This document shows positions 42,037 through 49,794 of a stretch of 64,000 nucleotides of DNA, piece by piece; within the stretch, counting starts at the first letter, position 1, and every line of letters begins with the position of its first letter. The stretch is from an uncultured Candidatus Saccharibacteria bacterium (GTDB taxonomy: Bacteria; Patescibacteriota; Saccharimonadia; Saccharimonadales; Saccharimonadaceae). The notes under the pieces are model-generated. The model did no database searches. It worked only from the letters and a program-made list of their open reading frames with translations, and was not told the DNA's origin. The stretch spans positions 1 to 64,000 of the forward strand of contig CAMCBN010000004.1 of the NCBI GenBank assembly GCA_945873065.1, written 5' to 3'. Both the position numbers and the translations under genes were made by a program.

Positions 42037-43203
42037 TCAGTGACCCAACTTCCCGATATCAGCGATCGTCACCACTACTACTAATGCCATCAAAAGCAAA
42101 AAGCCGAATGCCTGGATATTTTCCTCGGTAGTTTTGCTAAGCGGCTTGCGTATCAACCGGAAAAACGCCATCACTGCCCAACGCCCACCGTCCAATGCAG
42201 GAATCGGCAAAATATTCATCACCGCCAAAGACAAGGCGATGATAGCTGTCAGCAAAATCACTGGTACCACCCCAGCTTGACCCGCCGCTGGAAAAATAAT
42301 GGCAAAGATACCGATCGGACCAGCTACAGCATTACCAGCTTGAGCCAACTGCTGCTTGGCCGCCTGGCTCGTCGATGCATCACCGCTAAATTGTCGAACT
42401 GTATTTGTCGCAACATTAACTACCATCTCGACCAAACTCTGCAAGCTCACTTGTGTCAGCTGTACAGTGGTCGCCAACCCTACAATCGGTGCCGACCAGG
42501 TAGCCCGAATCGTATCCTGCTCTTTGGTCAAACTCGCGCCCAAGTAACCTTTACTGTCGGTATTTTCTGCGCGAAGTCGTACCTGTACCACCTGCTGCTT
42601 ACCATCACGCTGATACGACACTGCCACGGTCTGCCCTTTGCGCTGTTCGGCCAATTGTACCAACTGGCTAGGAGTCTGAACAGCCTGCCCCGCTATCTGC
42701 TGGATGGTGTCACCCTGTCGCAAACCAGCCTTGGCCGCTGGCAACCCCTCAGCAGTAGTGCCGAGCTGCACCGGGTGATTCGTCACCACCGCATCGGCCG
42801 GCAAATAAAACTGATTATCAATCATCTTCGGCAGCCCGACCCAAGCTAACACGGTCAAAAGCAACACCGCCGTTAGCCAATTCACTGTCACCCCTGCCAG
42901 TAAAATCTTCGTCTTCTGCCAAAATGTCGCTGCACCATAATCGCCTGGCTGATCAGCTGCGTCGTGCTCACCCTGCAACTTGACGAAACCACCCAATGGC
43001 AACCAATTGATCGAATAACGTACATTCTCACCCAGAATGCTTTTTTTTACTACCTTGCTGCAAGCTCGTGGTGGAAAACCAATACCAAATTCTTCGACCA
43101 CTACGCCATTACGCCGTGCTACGACGCCATGCCCAAACTCGTGTGTCGCTACCAACAGCGTCAGTGCGATTACTCCGATGATAATACCAATTACGATCGT
43201 CAT
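42037..43203 (-). CDS. rseP: site-2 protease RseP
   Basis: Zinc intramembrane protease that cuts within membrane helices of anti-sigma factors or signal-peptide remnants. Zinc motif ATHEFGHGVVARRNG near residue 20, one PDZ domain about 130-200 with GLPAAKAGLRQGDTIQQIAGQAVQ, and the LDG motif MNILPIPALDGGRWAV near 330. 388 residues. Adjacent to uppS with no gap, as in many bacteria, but cdsA and dxr that usually lie between them are missing. Confidence 0.93.
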   Translation of the reverse strand: MTIVIGIIIGVIALTLLVATHEFGHGVVARRNGVVVEEFGIGFPPRACSKVVKKSILGENVRYSINWLPLGGFVKLQGEHDAADQPGDYGAATFWQKTKILLAGVTVNWLTAVLLLTVLAWVGLPKMIDNQFYLPADAVVTNHPVQLGTTAEGLPAAKAGLRQGDTIQQIAGQAVQTPSQLVQLAEQRKGQTVAVSYQRDGKQQVVQVRLRAENTDSKGYLGASLTKEQDTIRATWSAPIVGLATTVQLTQVSLQSLVEMVVNVATNTVRQFSGDASTSQAAKQQLAQAGNAVAGPIGIFAIIFPAAGQAGVVPVILLTAIIALSLAVMNILPIPALDGGRWAVMAFFRLIRKPLSKTTEENIQAFGFLLLMALVVVVTIADIGKLGH

Positions 43204-43902
43204 TTATCCTCCAAACCGGCGCGACCGGCGCGCATATTCCTTTAGTATATCAGCTACATCCTGTTTCGTCATGTCAGGCCAAGCCTTTTTCACAAAAATC
43301 AACTCACTATATGCACTTCGCCATAGCATGAAATTACTCAAGCGCTGTTCGCCGCTAGTCCGCACGATCAAATCACATGGTGGTACATCTGGAGTGTACA
43401 AAAACTGCTCAAAAATCTGCGCTGTCACCTTTTTGTGCACAGATAACGTCTTGCGTAAGCGATTCACCGCGTCAATTATCTCCTGATGGCCACCGTAGTT
43501 GAACGACAAGATCAATGTGCCGTGCGTGAGATGCTTGGTAGCCGCTTCAGCAGCATCAATAGCCCGCTTGACTCGCCAACTTAGCCGCACACGCGTACCA
43601 GCTACTCGCAAGCGAATACCTCGCTCAACGAATATATGTAAATCGCGTGTCAGCATCTTTACCACCAGGTCCATCAGATGCTTGATTTCTGGACCGCTAC
43701 GATGCCAATTTTCTGTACTGAAAACGTAAGCACTCACATATGGTACACCGCGGTCGATCGTCTCGAGTATCACCTCCCGCATTTTGTCATACCCAGCAGT
43801 ATGCCCTTCATGTGCTGTCAAGCCGCGCTCCTTGGCCCAACGTCGATTGCCATCAACGATATAACCAACATGCTGCGGTAATGATGAGTCACTTCGAGAC
43901 AT
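43204..43902 (-). CDS. uppS: isoprenyl transferase (undecaprenyl diphosphate synthase)
   Basis: Condenses isopentenyl diphosphate into the C55 lipid carrier for cell wall synthesis. Catalytic Asp and substrate loop in YIVDGNRRWAKERGL near residue 17, FSTENWHRSG near 75, and the C-terminal RTSGEQRLSNFMLWRSAYSELIF near 185 are diagnostic. 232 residues. Its ATG overlaps the frr stop by one base. With murD and the CHAP hydrolase it shows that this cell makes peptidoglycan. Confidence 0.95.
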   Translation of the reverse strand: MSRSDSSLPQHVGYIVDGNRRWAKERGLTAHEGHTAGYDKMREVILETIDRGVPYVSAYVFSTENWHRSGPEIKHLMDLVVKMLTRDLHIFVERGIRLRVAGTRVRLSWRVKRAIDAAEAATKHLTHGTLILSFNYGGHQEIIDAVNRLRKTLSVHKKVTAQIFEQFLYTPDVPPCDLIVRTSGEQRLSNFMLWRSAYSELIFVKKAWPDMTKQDVADILKEYARRSRRFGG

Positions 43903-44456
43903 CAGATCGTCAAGATATCCTTTTCTTTGGCAGCAAATACCGTCTCGATTTTCGTGTTAAATGCACTCATCAAGCGATCTATCTCCTTTTCTACCGCCTT
44001 GACATCATCCTCCGAAAGCTCTTTAGCATCCTTCATCCGCTTGGCATCTTTGAGCGCCTCTTGGCGTACACCACGCAGCGCGATACGCGCTTCTTCGGCT
44101 TTTTCACTCGCCTGACGAACGAGCTGTTTGCGGCGTTCTTCGGTAAGCGGCGGTACTGGCACACGCACCACTCGACCATCGTCGCTCGGGTTTAGACCCA
44201 AGCTTTGATTTGTTCGAATGGCTGCAGCAATTTTTTGTAAATTAGCTGGATCGAACGGTGTGATCTGCAGTAAAGTCGCCTCTGGAGCTGTCACGTTAGC
44301 GACTTGATTGAGTGGCATCAGCGCACCGTAAGCCTCGACCTTCACACCATCAAGCATCCCTGCGTGTGCTCGACCGGTACGGATCTTGCGCAACTCACCT
44401 TCGAAATGCTCTAATGCACTCGTCATTTTTAGCTCATATTCATCTGTACTAAACAT
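43902..44456 (-). CDS. frr: ribosome recycling factor
   Basis: Splits post-termination ribosomes with EF-G. 184 residues with the canonical blocks LRKIRTGRAHAGMLDGVKVEAYG, LNQVANVTAPEATLLQITPFD, IRTNQSLGLNPSDDGRVVRVPVPPLTEERRKQLV and a helical C-terminus. AAAGGAG lies before the ATG, and TACAAT (44480-44475) may be its -10 box. pyrH, the usual upstream neighbour, is absent; two short unknown genes occupy that place. Confidence 0.96.
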   Translation of the reverse strand: MFSTDEYELKMTSALEHFEGELRKIRTGRAHAGMLDGVKVEAYGALMPLNQVANVTAPEATLLQITPFDPANLQKIAAAIRTNQSLGLNPSDDGRVVRVPVPPLTEERRKQLVRQASEKAEEARIALRGVRQEALKDAKRMKDAKELSEDDVKAVEKEIDRLMSAFNTKIETVFAAKEKDILTI

Positions 44457-44483
44457 ACTTGTCTCCTTTGCCCTATTGTATCA

Positions 44484-44699
44484 TTAATTTATCTGTGCCA
44501 CACCTAGCAAGCTCGCCTGCCGATCGAATCCACGTCGCAAACGATACGCCTGGCGAAAATCAGTCGAGCCATCGACATCTTCATACGCTCGCGCATCAAA
44601 AACCAGCCACACATCAAGTGGCCAATGCGGACGTCGGGCAGCGCCTGGCAACATCGTGTGATATAGCCGAAAAAATGCATCAGTCGTATGGTATGTCAT
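44484..44699 (-). CDS. hypothetical small protein, 71 residues
   Basis: Unrecognised small gene that fills the gap between 44680-45192 and frr. It starts MTYHTTDAFFRLYHTMLPG and contains WPLDVWLVFDARAYEDVDG, a plausible globular strand-helix pattern with many aromatic residues. It overlaps the previous gene by 20 bases, consistent with coupled translation. The frame is open much further upstream, but there it only mirrors the real gene 44680-45192. Whether it is a separate gene or the end of a frameshifted longer one is not clear. Confidence 0.5.
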   Translation of the reverse strand: MTYHTTDAFFRLYHTMLPGAARRPHWPLDVWLVFDARAYEDVDGSTDFRQAYRLRRGFDRQASLLGVAQIN

Positions 44700-45192
44700 T
44701 ATACGGTTCAAACGCCTGACCCACAATATCTGGCGAACCACTATCCGTATCTGATAGCGGTAAACCACCAGTCTCGCGAATATACTTGGCGAACGCTTTA
44801 CGTCCAGCCTCATCAACATACGCCCGCGATACCACACCGCAAACGATAAGATCTTGATATACAAACCGATGCAAAAATACGACATCAATATAGCGCGATA
44901 TCTCATACGTCTTCGTATGCTGTGGGCCAACACCGACAAACGGATTATGGGCAAAATCATAGATATACGCCGGAATCGTAATATGAATAATACCATCAAC
45001 GTCGCTACTCAATTGCTCACGAAGCTGTGCCAACCGAGCATTAAGACGTTTGTCATTATCGACCCGCTCAAGGTCGCGCTGCGCCTCATCCTCATCGCGT
45101 GTATCGATCGGCTCCTTCTCAATTCTGTCGGGCCGACGACCTGCCTCAGGGGTCGACCAAAAGTCAAATCGACCCGACTCGAAATTAGACAT
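44680..45192 (-). CDS. hypothetical protein, 170 residues
   Basis: Not recognised. Acidic, charged N-terminal half (RRPDRIEKEPIDTRDEDEAQRDLERVD), then a compact domain with IIHITIPAYIYDFAHNPFVGVG and ISRYIDVVFLHRFVYQDLIVCG. No signal peptide or membrane span. AGGA precedes the ATG and an extended -10 (TGG TATGAT, 45226-45218) lies upstream, so it begins a transcript after the tsf terminator and may read into frr. Confidence 0.7.
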   Translation of the reverse strand: MSNFESGRFDFWSTPEAGRRPDRIEKEPIDTRDEDEAQRDLERVDNDKRLNARLAQLREQLSSDVDGIIHITIPAYIYDFAHNPFVGVGPQHTKTYEISRYIDVVFLHRFVYQDLIVCGVVSRAYVDEAGRKAFAKYIRETGGLPLSDTDSGSPDIVGQAFEPYNDIPYD

Positions 45193-45273
45193 AGCGATAA
45201 TCCTGCTTCATACACCCATCATACCAAAAACAATCACCCACATGGAGCGGCTTAACGAGTGATGCCAATAGCA

Positions 45274-45306
45274 AAAGGTGTCTCCTTACTTACTAGAGAC
45301 ACCTTT
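45274..45306 (-). terminator. rpsB-tsf terminator
   Basis: AAAGGTGTCTC (45274-45284) pairs with GAGACACCTTT (45296-45306), 11 bp, followed by TTTTGC on the minus strand. It lies 24 bases beyond the tsf stop. Confidence 0.85.
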
Positions 45307-45329
45307 CGATTTATCTACTTTAGACGAGA

Positions 45330-45926
45330 CTATTCTGTCACGCCAAGTTCGATACGCTTGAACTGACTGACGCGAACATTTTCGCCACGCAGCGCGACCT
45401 GTTCTTTGATCAACTCGCCGACTGTTTTGCTATCGTCTAGCACAAAAGGTTGTTCCGTCAAAACTTGCTCAGCGAAGTGTTTCTTCAGCTGGCCATCGAC
45501 AATCTGCTGGCGCATGTTTTCTGGCTTGCTCTGCAAACTCTCGCTAGTCAAAAACTCTTGCTTTTTCGCCTCATAAACATCGGTCGGAATATCTTCGATT
45601 GTCGAGTATTTTGGCGCCATAGCAGCGATCTGCATAGCGATTTGGTGAGCAAACTCTTTAAATTCTGGCAAACGTGCCACAAAGTCTGTCTCACAGTTCA
45701 CCTCGACCACTACGCCGATACGGCCGCTATGGACATAGCTTTCGATCAAGCCTTCACGTGTCTCGCGGTCACCCTTCTTCTCGGCTTTGGTCAGGCCTTT
45801 TTTGCGTAGTGCTTCAAGAGCCTTGTCGAAGTCGCCCTCTGCTTCGACTAGCGCTTTTTTGGCATCGGTCAGACCAATACCGGTCAACTCCTTTAGCTTC
45901 TTGATATCTTCGATCGTTACAGCCAT
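45330..45926 (-). CDS. tsf: elongation factor Ts
   Basis: Nucleotide exchange factor for EF-Tu. N-terminal UBA-like domain IKKLKELTGIGLTDAKKALVEAEGDFDKALEALRKKG, then the core with RIGVVVEVNCETDFVARLPEFKEFAHQIAMQIAAM containing the conserved TDFVA. 198 residues, the short form without the second half of the core, as in several bacteria. AGGAG precedes the ATG. Co-transcribed with rpsB two bases upstream. Confidence 0.96.
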   Translation of the reverse strand: MAVTIEDIKKLKELTGIGLTDAKKALVEAEGDFDKALEALRKKGLTKAEKKGDRETREGLIESYVHSGRIGVVVEVNCETDFVARLPEFKEFAHQIAMQIAAMAPKYSTIEDIPTDVYEAKKQEFLTSESLQSKPENMRQQIVDGQLKKHFAEQVLTEQPFVLDDSKTVGELIKEQVALRGENVRVSQFKRIELGVTE

Positions 45927-45928
45927 TT

Positions 45929-46630
45929 TTATTTCTCCTCTTTCTTGCTTTTACCTTCTTGCGCTGCGGCGGCAAAGTAATCAAGCAATAATTGCAAGCT
46001 CTTGATCGCATCATCATTAGCTGGAATCGGGTAGTCGACTAAAGTAGGGTTGGCATTCGTATCGACGATACCGACCACCGGCACACCTAGTGTCTTTGCC
46101 TCACGCACGGCGTTATTGTCATCGAGGATACCCATGACGACGACTACACCTGGCTTGCCATTTAGGTCTTTGATGCCACCATATTTGAAATTGAGACTAT
46201 CAATCTCTTCTTGATAGCGCTGAACTTCTAATTTGTTGTATCGCTTCTCGAGATCACCCGAAGCCATGCGACGCTCGAGGTCCTTTAGCTTTTTGATCTG
46301 CGCCGTTGTCGTAGCGACATTTGTCAACATACCACCGATCCAACGGTTCGTGACATACGGCTGGCCAGCTGCTTCGGCTGCCGCTCGAGTGATGTCCTTG
46401 GCTTGCTTTTTGGTACCGACGAACAAGACTTGCTTGCCACTGGCGACAGCTTTACTGATGACTGGCAGTGCGACATCGAGCGCCTCAACTGTCTTCGTTA
46501 AATCTATAATATGGCTATCCTGCCGCTTGCTGTGAATATACGGCGCCATCTTCGGGTGCCAACGGCTCGTCTTGTGCCCGAAATGAGCACCGGCCTCAAA
46601 TAAAGCCTTGATATCTACCTGTACGGTCAT
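45929..46630 (-). CDS. rpsB: 30S ribosomal protein S2
   Basis: uS2, 233 residues, with the usual blocks LFEAGAHFGHKTSRWHPKMAPYI, HIIDLTKTVEAL, GKQVLFVGTKKQAKD, YVTNRWIGGMLTNVATT and PVVGIVDTNANPTLVDYPIPANDDA. The acidic/basic C-terminal tail is short. AGGAG lies before the ATG in a 70-base leader with a hairpin that may be the S2 control site. First gene of rpsB-tsf. Confidence 0.97.
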   Translation of the reverse strand: MTVQVDIKALFEAGAHFGHKTSRWHPKMAPYIHSKRQDSHIIDLTKTVEALDVALPVISKAVASGKQVLFVGTKKQAKDITRAAAEAAGQPYVTNRWIGGMLTNVATTTAQIKKLKDLERRMASGDLEKRYNKLEVQRYQEEIDSLNFKYGGIKDLNGKPGVVVVMGILDDNNAVREAKTLGVPVVGIVDTNANPTLVDYPIPANDDAIKSLQLLLDYFAAAAQEGKSKKEEK

Positions 46631-46652
46631 ATCATTTTTCTCCTTGTACCTC

Positions 46653-46679
46653 GCCCACCACTAATGGAGTATGGTAGGC
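46653..46679 (-). promoter_or_regulatory. leader hairpin upstream of rpsB
   Basis: On the minus strand GCCTACCA (46679-46672) pairs with TGGTGGGC (46660-46653) with one G-U pair and an 11-base loop, about 20 bases before the ribosome-binding site. A candidate autoregulatory site for S2. Confidence 0.45.
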
Positions 46680-46709
46680 TGTGTCGTTATAATTTTGTTA
46701 CAGTAGTAG

Positions 46710-46737
46710 ATTATAGCGTATTTTTCTTAAAAAACAA
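46710..46737 (-). promoter_or_regulatory. rpsB-tsf promoter
   Basis: TTGTTT (46737-46732), 16-base spacer, TATAAT (46715-46710) on the minus strand; leader of about 73 bases. Confidence 0.65.
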
Positions 46738-46803
46738 GATCACCAGCCGACGATATTCCCTATCTATACCACTCAAATAACCGTTGCTTACAGCAACCTG
46801 ACA

Positions 46804-48231
46804 TCACTCAGTTACACTATCAATTCCACACCATGCTCGTTCACGTGCTGTTGGTTTACCCGTAACAAGAGCTTGGAGTACATCACGCTCTGTCGGTAAC
46901 GGTATATAGAGATATTTGACATAATCGCCAGCTGTCATATAACGTTGATCCCATGCAACATGCTTAGGGTCATACATTTCACTGAGCCCTTCAGGATACA
47001 AGTCACACTTATCTACCATCAAACTCGCTGTAACAGCTGATATACGGTATCGTTCACCACCTATCGTAACCGCGCCACCAAACGTACCCGGTAATTCACC
47101 GCCTGGACTATCAACGAACAACGATGACGTTGGCCCGTACTTATCAATTCGCTCTGATCCCTCAAGTAAGACACTCCCATGTCGAGGTAAACTGCGCTGT
47201 ACGTCTAGCATGATCATATCTTGTACCACGTCACGTGGATCATAATCACCAACAGTATAACCATGTTCTTGTTGATACCGATAAACTTTATCGAGTTCTT
47301 CTCGTGTTAGATACGCCCTACGTTCTAAATGAAGTTGCCCATCAGGCTGAGTATCATCAGGAATCGGTCGGCCGAACACGCGTTGTTCACCTTCGCCAAC
47401 TGTATTAACAAATGCCACACCGACCTGGCTGAGCTCGCTACGTCTGAAGTTCTTCCAATAACCATGAGATTTGACTCCGCGTGAGGCCAAACGCTGCATA
47501 CCTTCCGGATCATCAACCTGTCCTGGTATATATATCTGGTCTGCAACAGATGCGTAGTCATTAGCGTCATATGATTCTAAGCGGTCACCCAACAAGCACT
47601 GATTTAGCTGTACGATCTTTTCCATCGCATCTGCTGGTATCGTCTCATGGCCAGGGATCGTCCATGGATAACGGTTAGACTCTCGTCGATCATGAATCAA
47701 TAATTCTAGCTTTTGCTTTTCCTGTGCCATCAACTGCTCGACTATAGCTTGGTGCGTCGCCTGAAAGTCAATTTGTTGATGGGTACTCATCGCCGCATCG
47801 AGTTTGTCTTTAATATGACTATATTGCTTCTGGATTCTATTCTGTTGCGCATCCGTCATCTTGCCTTGCAATAACTCTTCTAGCCGGGCTATCGTATCAG
47901 TATACCGCTGTATCATTGCACTGTTGTCGATAGTCGGTACGCCAACACTCTCAAGAACGCCAAGATCACCCGTATCTAAACACTCGCGTGCTAACTCTTG
48001 AAAATACGACAAGCTATGCGGCCTCACAACCAAATCATCTTTATCATCAAACGCCCATCGCTTTGCCATGCTTAATCCATCTTGCTCTGACACATCCAGC
48101 TCTAACCGCTCTTGCACAATCAGGGGTTCTACCCTATCGGCTTTCGCTTCACCGAATTGTTCCGGTGCATAAGTCTTTTTATCTTCATCTTCTATATTAT
48201 TATTTGCTTCGGGCGCCTGATATTCATACAT
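46804..48231 (-). CDS. hypothetical protein, 475 residues
   Basis: Not recognised. Acidic, Asn/Glu-rich N-terminus; helical, coiled-coil-prone stretch about residues 95-190 (DTIARLEELLQGKMTDAQQ and onwards); C-terminal beta-rich domain with SHGYWKNFRRSELSQVGVAFVN and FGGAVTIGGERYRISAVTASL. No signal peptide or membrane helix. The start at 48231 is set by an extended -10 (TGG TATAGT) that ends exactly 6 bases before this ATG; an ATG six codons upstream lies inside the promoter and cannot be used by that transcript. Confidence 0.73.
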   Translation of the reverse strand: MYEYQAPEANNNIEDEDKKTYAPEQFGEAKADRVEPLIVQERLELDVSEQDGLSMAKRWAFDDKDDLVVRPHSLSYFQELARECLDTGDLGVLESVGVPTIDNSAMIQRYTDTIARLEELLQGKMTDAQQNRIQKQYSHIKDKLDAAMSTHQQIDFQATHQAIVEQLMAQEKQKLELLIHDRRESNRYPWTIPGHETIPADAMEKIVQLNQCLLGDRLESYDANDYASVADQIYIPGQVDDPEGMQRLASRGVKSHGYWKNFRRSELSQVGVAFVNTVGEGEQRVFGRPIPDDTQPDGQLHLERRAYLTREELDKVYRYQQEHGYTVGDYDPRDVVQDMIMLDVQRSLPRHGSVLLEGSERIDKYGPTSSLFVDSPGGELPGTFGGAVTIGGERYRISAVTASLMVDKCDLYPEGLSEMYDPKHVAWDQRYMTAGDYVKYLYIPLPTERDVLQALVTGKPTARERAWCGIDSVTE

Positions 48232-48246
48232 ATTAACACTATACCA
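48232..48246 (-). promoter_or_regulatory. extended -10 promoter of 46804-48231 (leaderless type)
   Basis: TGG TATAGT (48246-48238, minus strand), 6 bases, ATG at 48231. Confidence 0.6.
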
Positions 48247-48280
48247 CACTAACCATGTTCACACTTGTAAAGATCTGTCG

Positions 48281-48652
48281 TTAGCTATTTCGCCTCCGCT
48301 CTATCGCCTGCTGTTCGGCCCGGGCGCGCAAAATATCCGCTATCAACTGTTTCGCTGTATTAGCACCACCTTCTTGTCGCATCGCCTCGATAATGACTCG
48401 ACCCACACGGATACTTCGCTCAAGACGTCGGCGCTCTTCTGAATTTTCTATATCTTCTATATCTCGCAGTCTCGACTGGCGATCGGCCAATAAACCTTCT
48501 CTTCGCTGTATTTCCTTTTGCTGATCCAGCCTAGCCCGTTCTACTGCAGCTACTAGATCGTCATCGTTCGTATCACCAGATACGATAGACTCATACACCT
48601 CTGAAGCACCGAGACTGGCAATATCGCCAGCGTGATGCGCATTTATCTCCAT
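48281..48652 (-). CDS. hypothetical helical protein, 123 residues
   Basis: Not recognised. After a short N-terminus the protein is almost wholly charged helix (ARLDQQKEIQRREGLLADRQ, EERRRLERSIRVGRVIIEAM, DILRARAEQQAIERRR) and likely a coiled coil. I start it at the ATG at 48652, 14 bases after AAGGAG; an earlier ATG 13 codons upstream would place the ribosome-binding site inside the gene. Lies upstream of the 475-residue gene but that one has its own promoter. Confidence 0.65.
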   Translation of the reverse strand: MEINAHHAGDIASLGASEVYESIVSGDTNDDDLVAAVERARLDQQKEIQRREGLLADRQSRLRDIEDIENSEERRRLERSIRVGRVIIEAMRQEGGANTAKQLIADILRARAEQQAIERRRNS

Positions 48653-48722
48653 ATTCTCTGTTAAGCTCCTTTCTCGTCTCAAGTGTAGCACAATAGTTCT
48701 TTTATTCTGTATTAGTTTCTGT

Positions 48723-48734
48723 TATGCTTATGGT
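48723..48734 (+). promoter_or_regulatory. -10 box of the iron-permease-like gene (leaderless type)
   Basis: TATGCT (48723-48728), exactly 6 bases, ATG at 48735. Confidence 0.5.
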
Positions 48735-49538
48735 ATGAAGGAGAAATTTCGGAGGGTAGCAGCGCGAACATCTGTATTGGTGGGTTCAGCAGGCGTTTTT
48801 GCGTTAGCGATAGGTGCAGTGCTTATTTGGCTCATCACCGGGCCGTTATTTGGATTTTCTGACACCTGGCAATTAATCATCAACACAGGGACGACCATCG
48901 TCACCTTCTTGATGGTATTTTTGATCCAAAACACTCAAAATCGTGATGGTAAAGCGATTCAGCTCAAGCTCGACGAACTCATTCGCTCGACTAAAGGTGC
49001 TCGCATGCGATATGTCGGGTTGGAAGAGTTTAGTGATGCCGAGCTAGCTGATATCGAAGCAGAAATCCGAGCTATAGCCAACCACCCCGCCTCCAAACGT
49101 GCCATGGCGAAATTGCACGAGCGCCTCACCCACGAGACGCAGCAGCGAGAGAGAAGTAAAAATCCTGTACATAATGCCTCAACACACCAAACTGCGTCGC
49201 CAATAGCTGGATCGCAAACCCACCACGTAGTACCTGCGCCAGTCTCGCGTGCAGCCACAGCTCTGGCTACGACGCCCCATCTATCATCACAACACTCCAC
49301 GCGATCGCGCCTACAGCAAACTACACCCATATCGCGCACTCGCCCTATGATGACGAAACCATCCCGACCACAGACGACACCAACACCACCGGGAGCATCA
49401 GTCTCACACCACACTCGCACCGAGCTCCGCGCTCAGCCAGCGACTCATCGCAATGTGAAGCAGCAAGCCCTCACTACCGCTCGCGCCGCGACACCACCCC
49501 GGGGTACTGCCACCATGCGACGACGCGTCAGCGGCTGA
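48735..49538 (+). CDS. low-affinity iron permease-like membrane protein with long basic tail
   Basis: 267 residues. Residues 1-110 match the low-affinity iron permease family: basic start, helix VLVGSAGVFALAIGAVLIWLITGP, loop FGFSDTWQLIINTGTTIVTFLMVFLIQNTQNRDGKAIQLKLDELIR, with the FLIQNTQNRD motif characteristic of the family. Residues 135-267 form a Thr/Pro/Arg/Ser-rich low-complexity tail without predicted structure and very basic, not part of the family. Ion specificity of bacterial members is unproven. Single-gene transcript. Confidence 0.84.
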   Translation: MKEKFRRVAARTSVLVGSAGVFALAIGAVLIWLITGPLFGFSDTWQLIINTGTTIVTFLMVFLIQNTQNRDGKAIQLKLDELIRSTKGARMRYVGLEEFSDAELADIEAEIRAIANHPASKRAMAKLHERLTHETQQRERSKNPVHNASTHQTASPIAGSQTHHVVPAPVSRAATALATTPHLSSQHSTRSRLQQTTPISRTRPMMTKPSRPQTTPTPPGASVSHHTRTELRAQPATHRNVKQQALTTARAATPPRGTATMRRRVSG

Positions 49539-49613
49539 TTTTTTGCATGACATTACATCACAACAGACCAACCCCCAACCGTTTTTAGCGCAACAGCTCC
49601 ATCTACAGGCCTC

Positions 49614-49641
49614 TTGACCTCCTGATACAATCTGCTACAAT
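49614..49641 (+). promoter_or_regulatory. promoter of the arginine leader and argGH
   Basis: TTGACC (49614-49619), 16-base spacer, TACAAT (49636-49641). The expected transcript start is the A of the leader-peptide ATG at 49648. Confidence 0.75.
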
Positions 49642-49647
49642 CAGGGC

Positions 49648-49698
49648 ATGACTTATAGGATTAGCACTAGCGTTATCCGTCGTCGCTCTCTCTCGTAA
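49648..49698 (+). CDS. arginine-rich leader peptide of argGH
   Basis: A 16-codon frame encoding MTYRISTSVIRRRSLS then TAA. Four of 16 residues are Arg, three of them consecutive (CGT CGT CGC at 49678-49686), directly before the stop. It lies 6 bases after a -10 box, so it would be translated from a leaderless message. Downstream a terminator and a competing pairing are arranged as in trp/his-type attenuators. Not an annotated family; recognised here from codon content and position before arginine synthesis genes. Confidence 0.75.
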   Translation: MTYRISTSVIRRRSLS

Positions 49699-49751
49699 GA
49701 GGGCTACTTGTCGTACCAAATCAATCTCAATCGATTACACTAAAAGCCCTC
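49685..49751 (+). promoter_or_regulatory. competing pairings of the argGH attenuator
   Basis: GAGGGCT (49699-49705) can pair with upstream GCTCTC (GCTCTC 49685-49690 with GAGGGC 49699-49704, one G-U) or downstream with AGCCCTC (49745-49751), the 5' arm of the terminator. The latter is the antiterminator. It is free when a ribosome stalls on the Arg codons and covered when the ribosome reaches the stop at 49696-49698. Confidence 0.65.
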
Positions 49752-49778
49752 GTACCAACGAGCGGCTTTTTCGTTTTT
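49742..49778 (+). terminator. argGH attenuator terminator
   Basis: AAAAGCC-CTCGT (49742-49753) pairs with ACGAG-C-GGCTTTT (49758-49770), 12 bp with one bulged C at 49763, loop ACCA, followed by T runs. It ends 17-24 bases before the argG ATG. Confidence 0.85.
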
Positions 49779-49794
49779 CAGAAAGGAGGAAAAT

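Noticed and set aside
46804..48249. Earlier ATG six codons upstream as start of the 475-residue protein
   Set aside because: That ATG lies inside the -10 promoter box (TATAGT), which ends 6 bases before the ATG at 48231.
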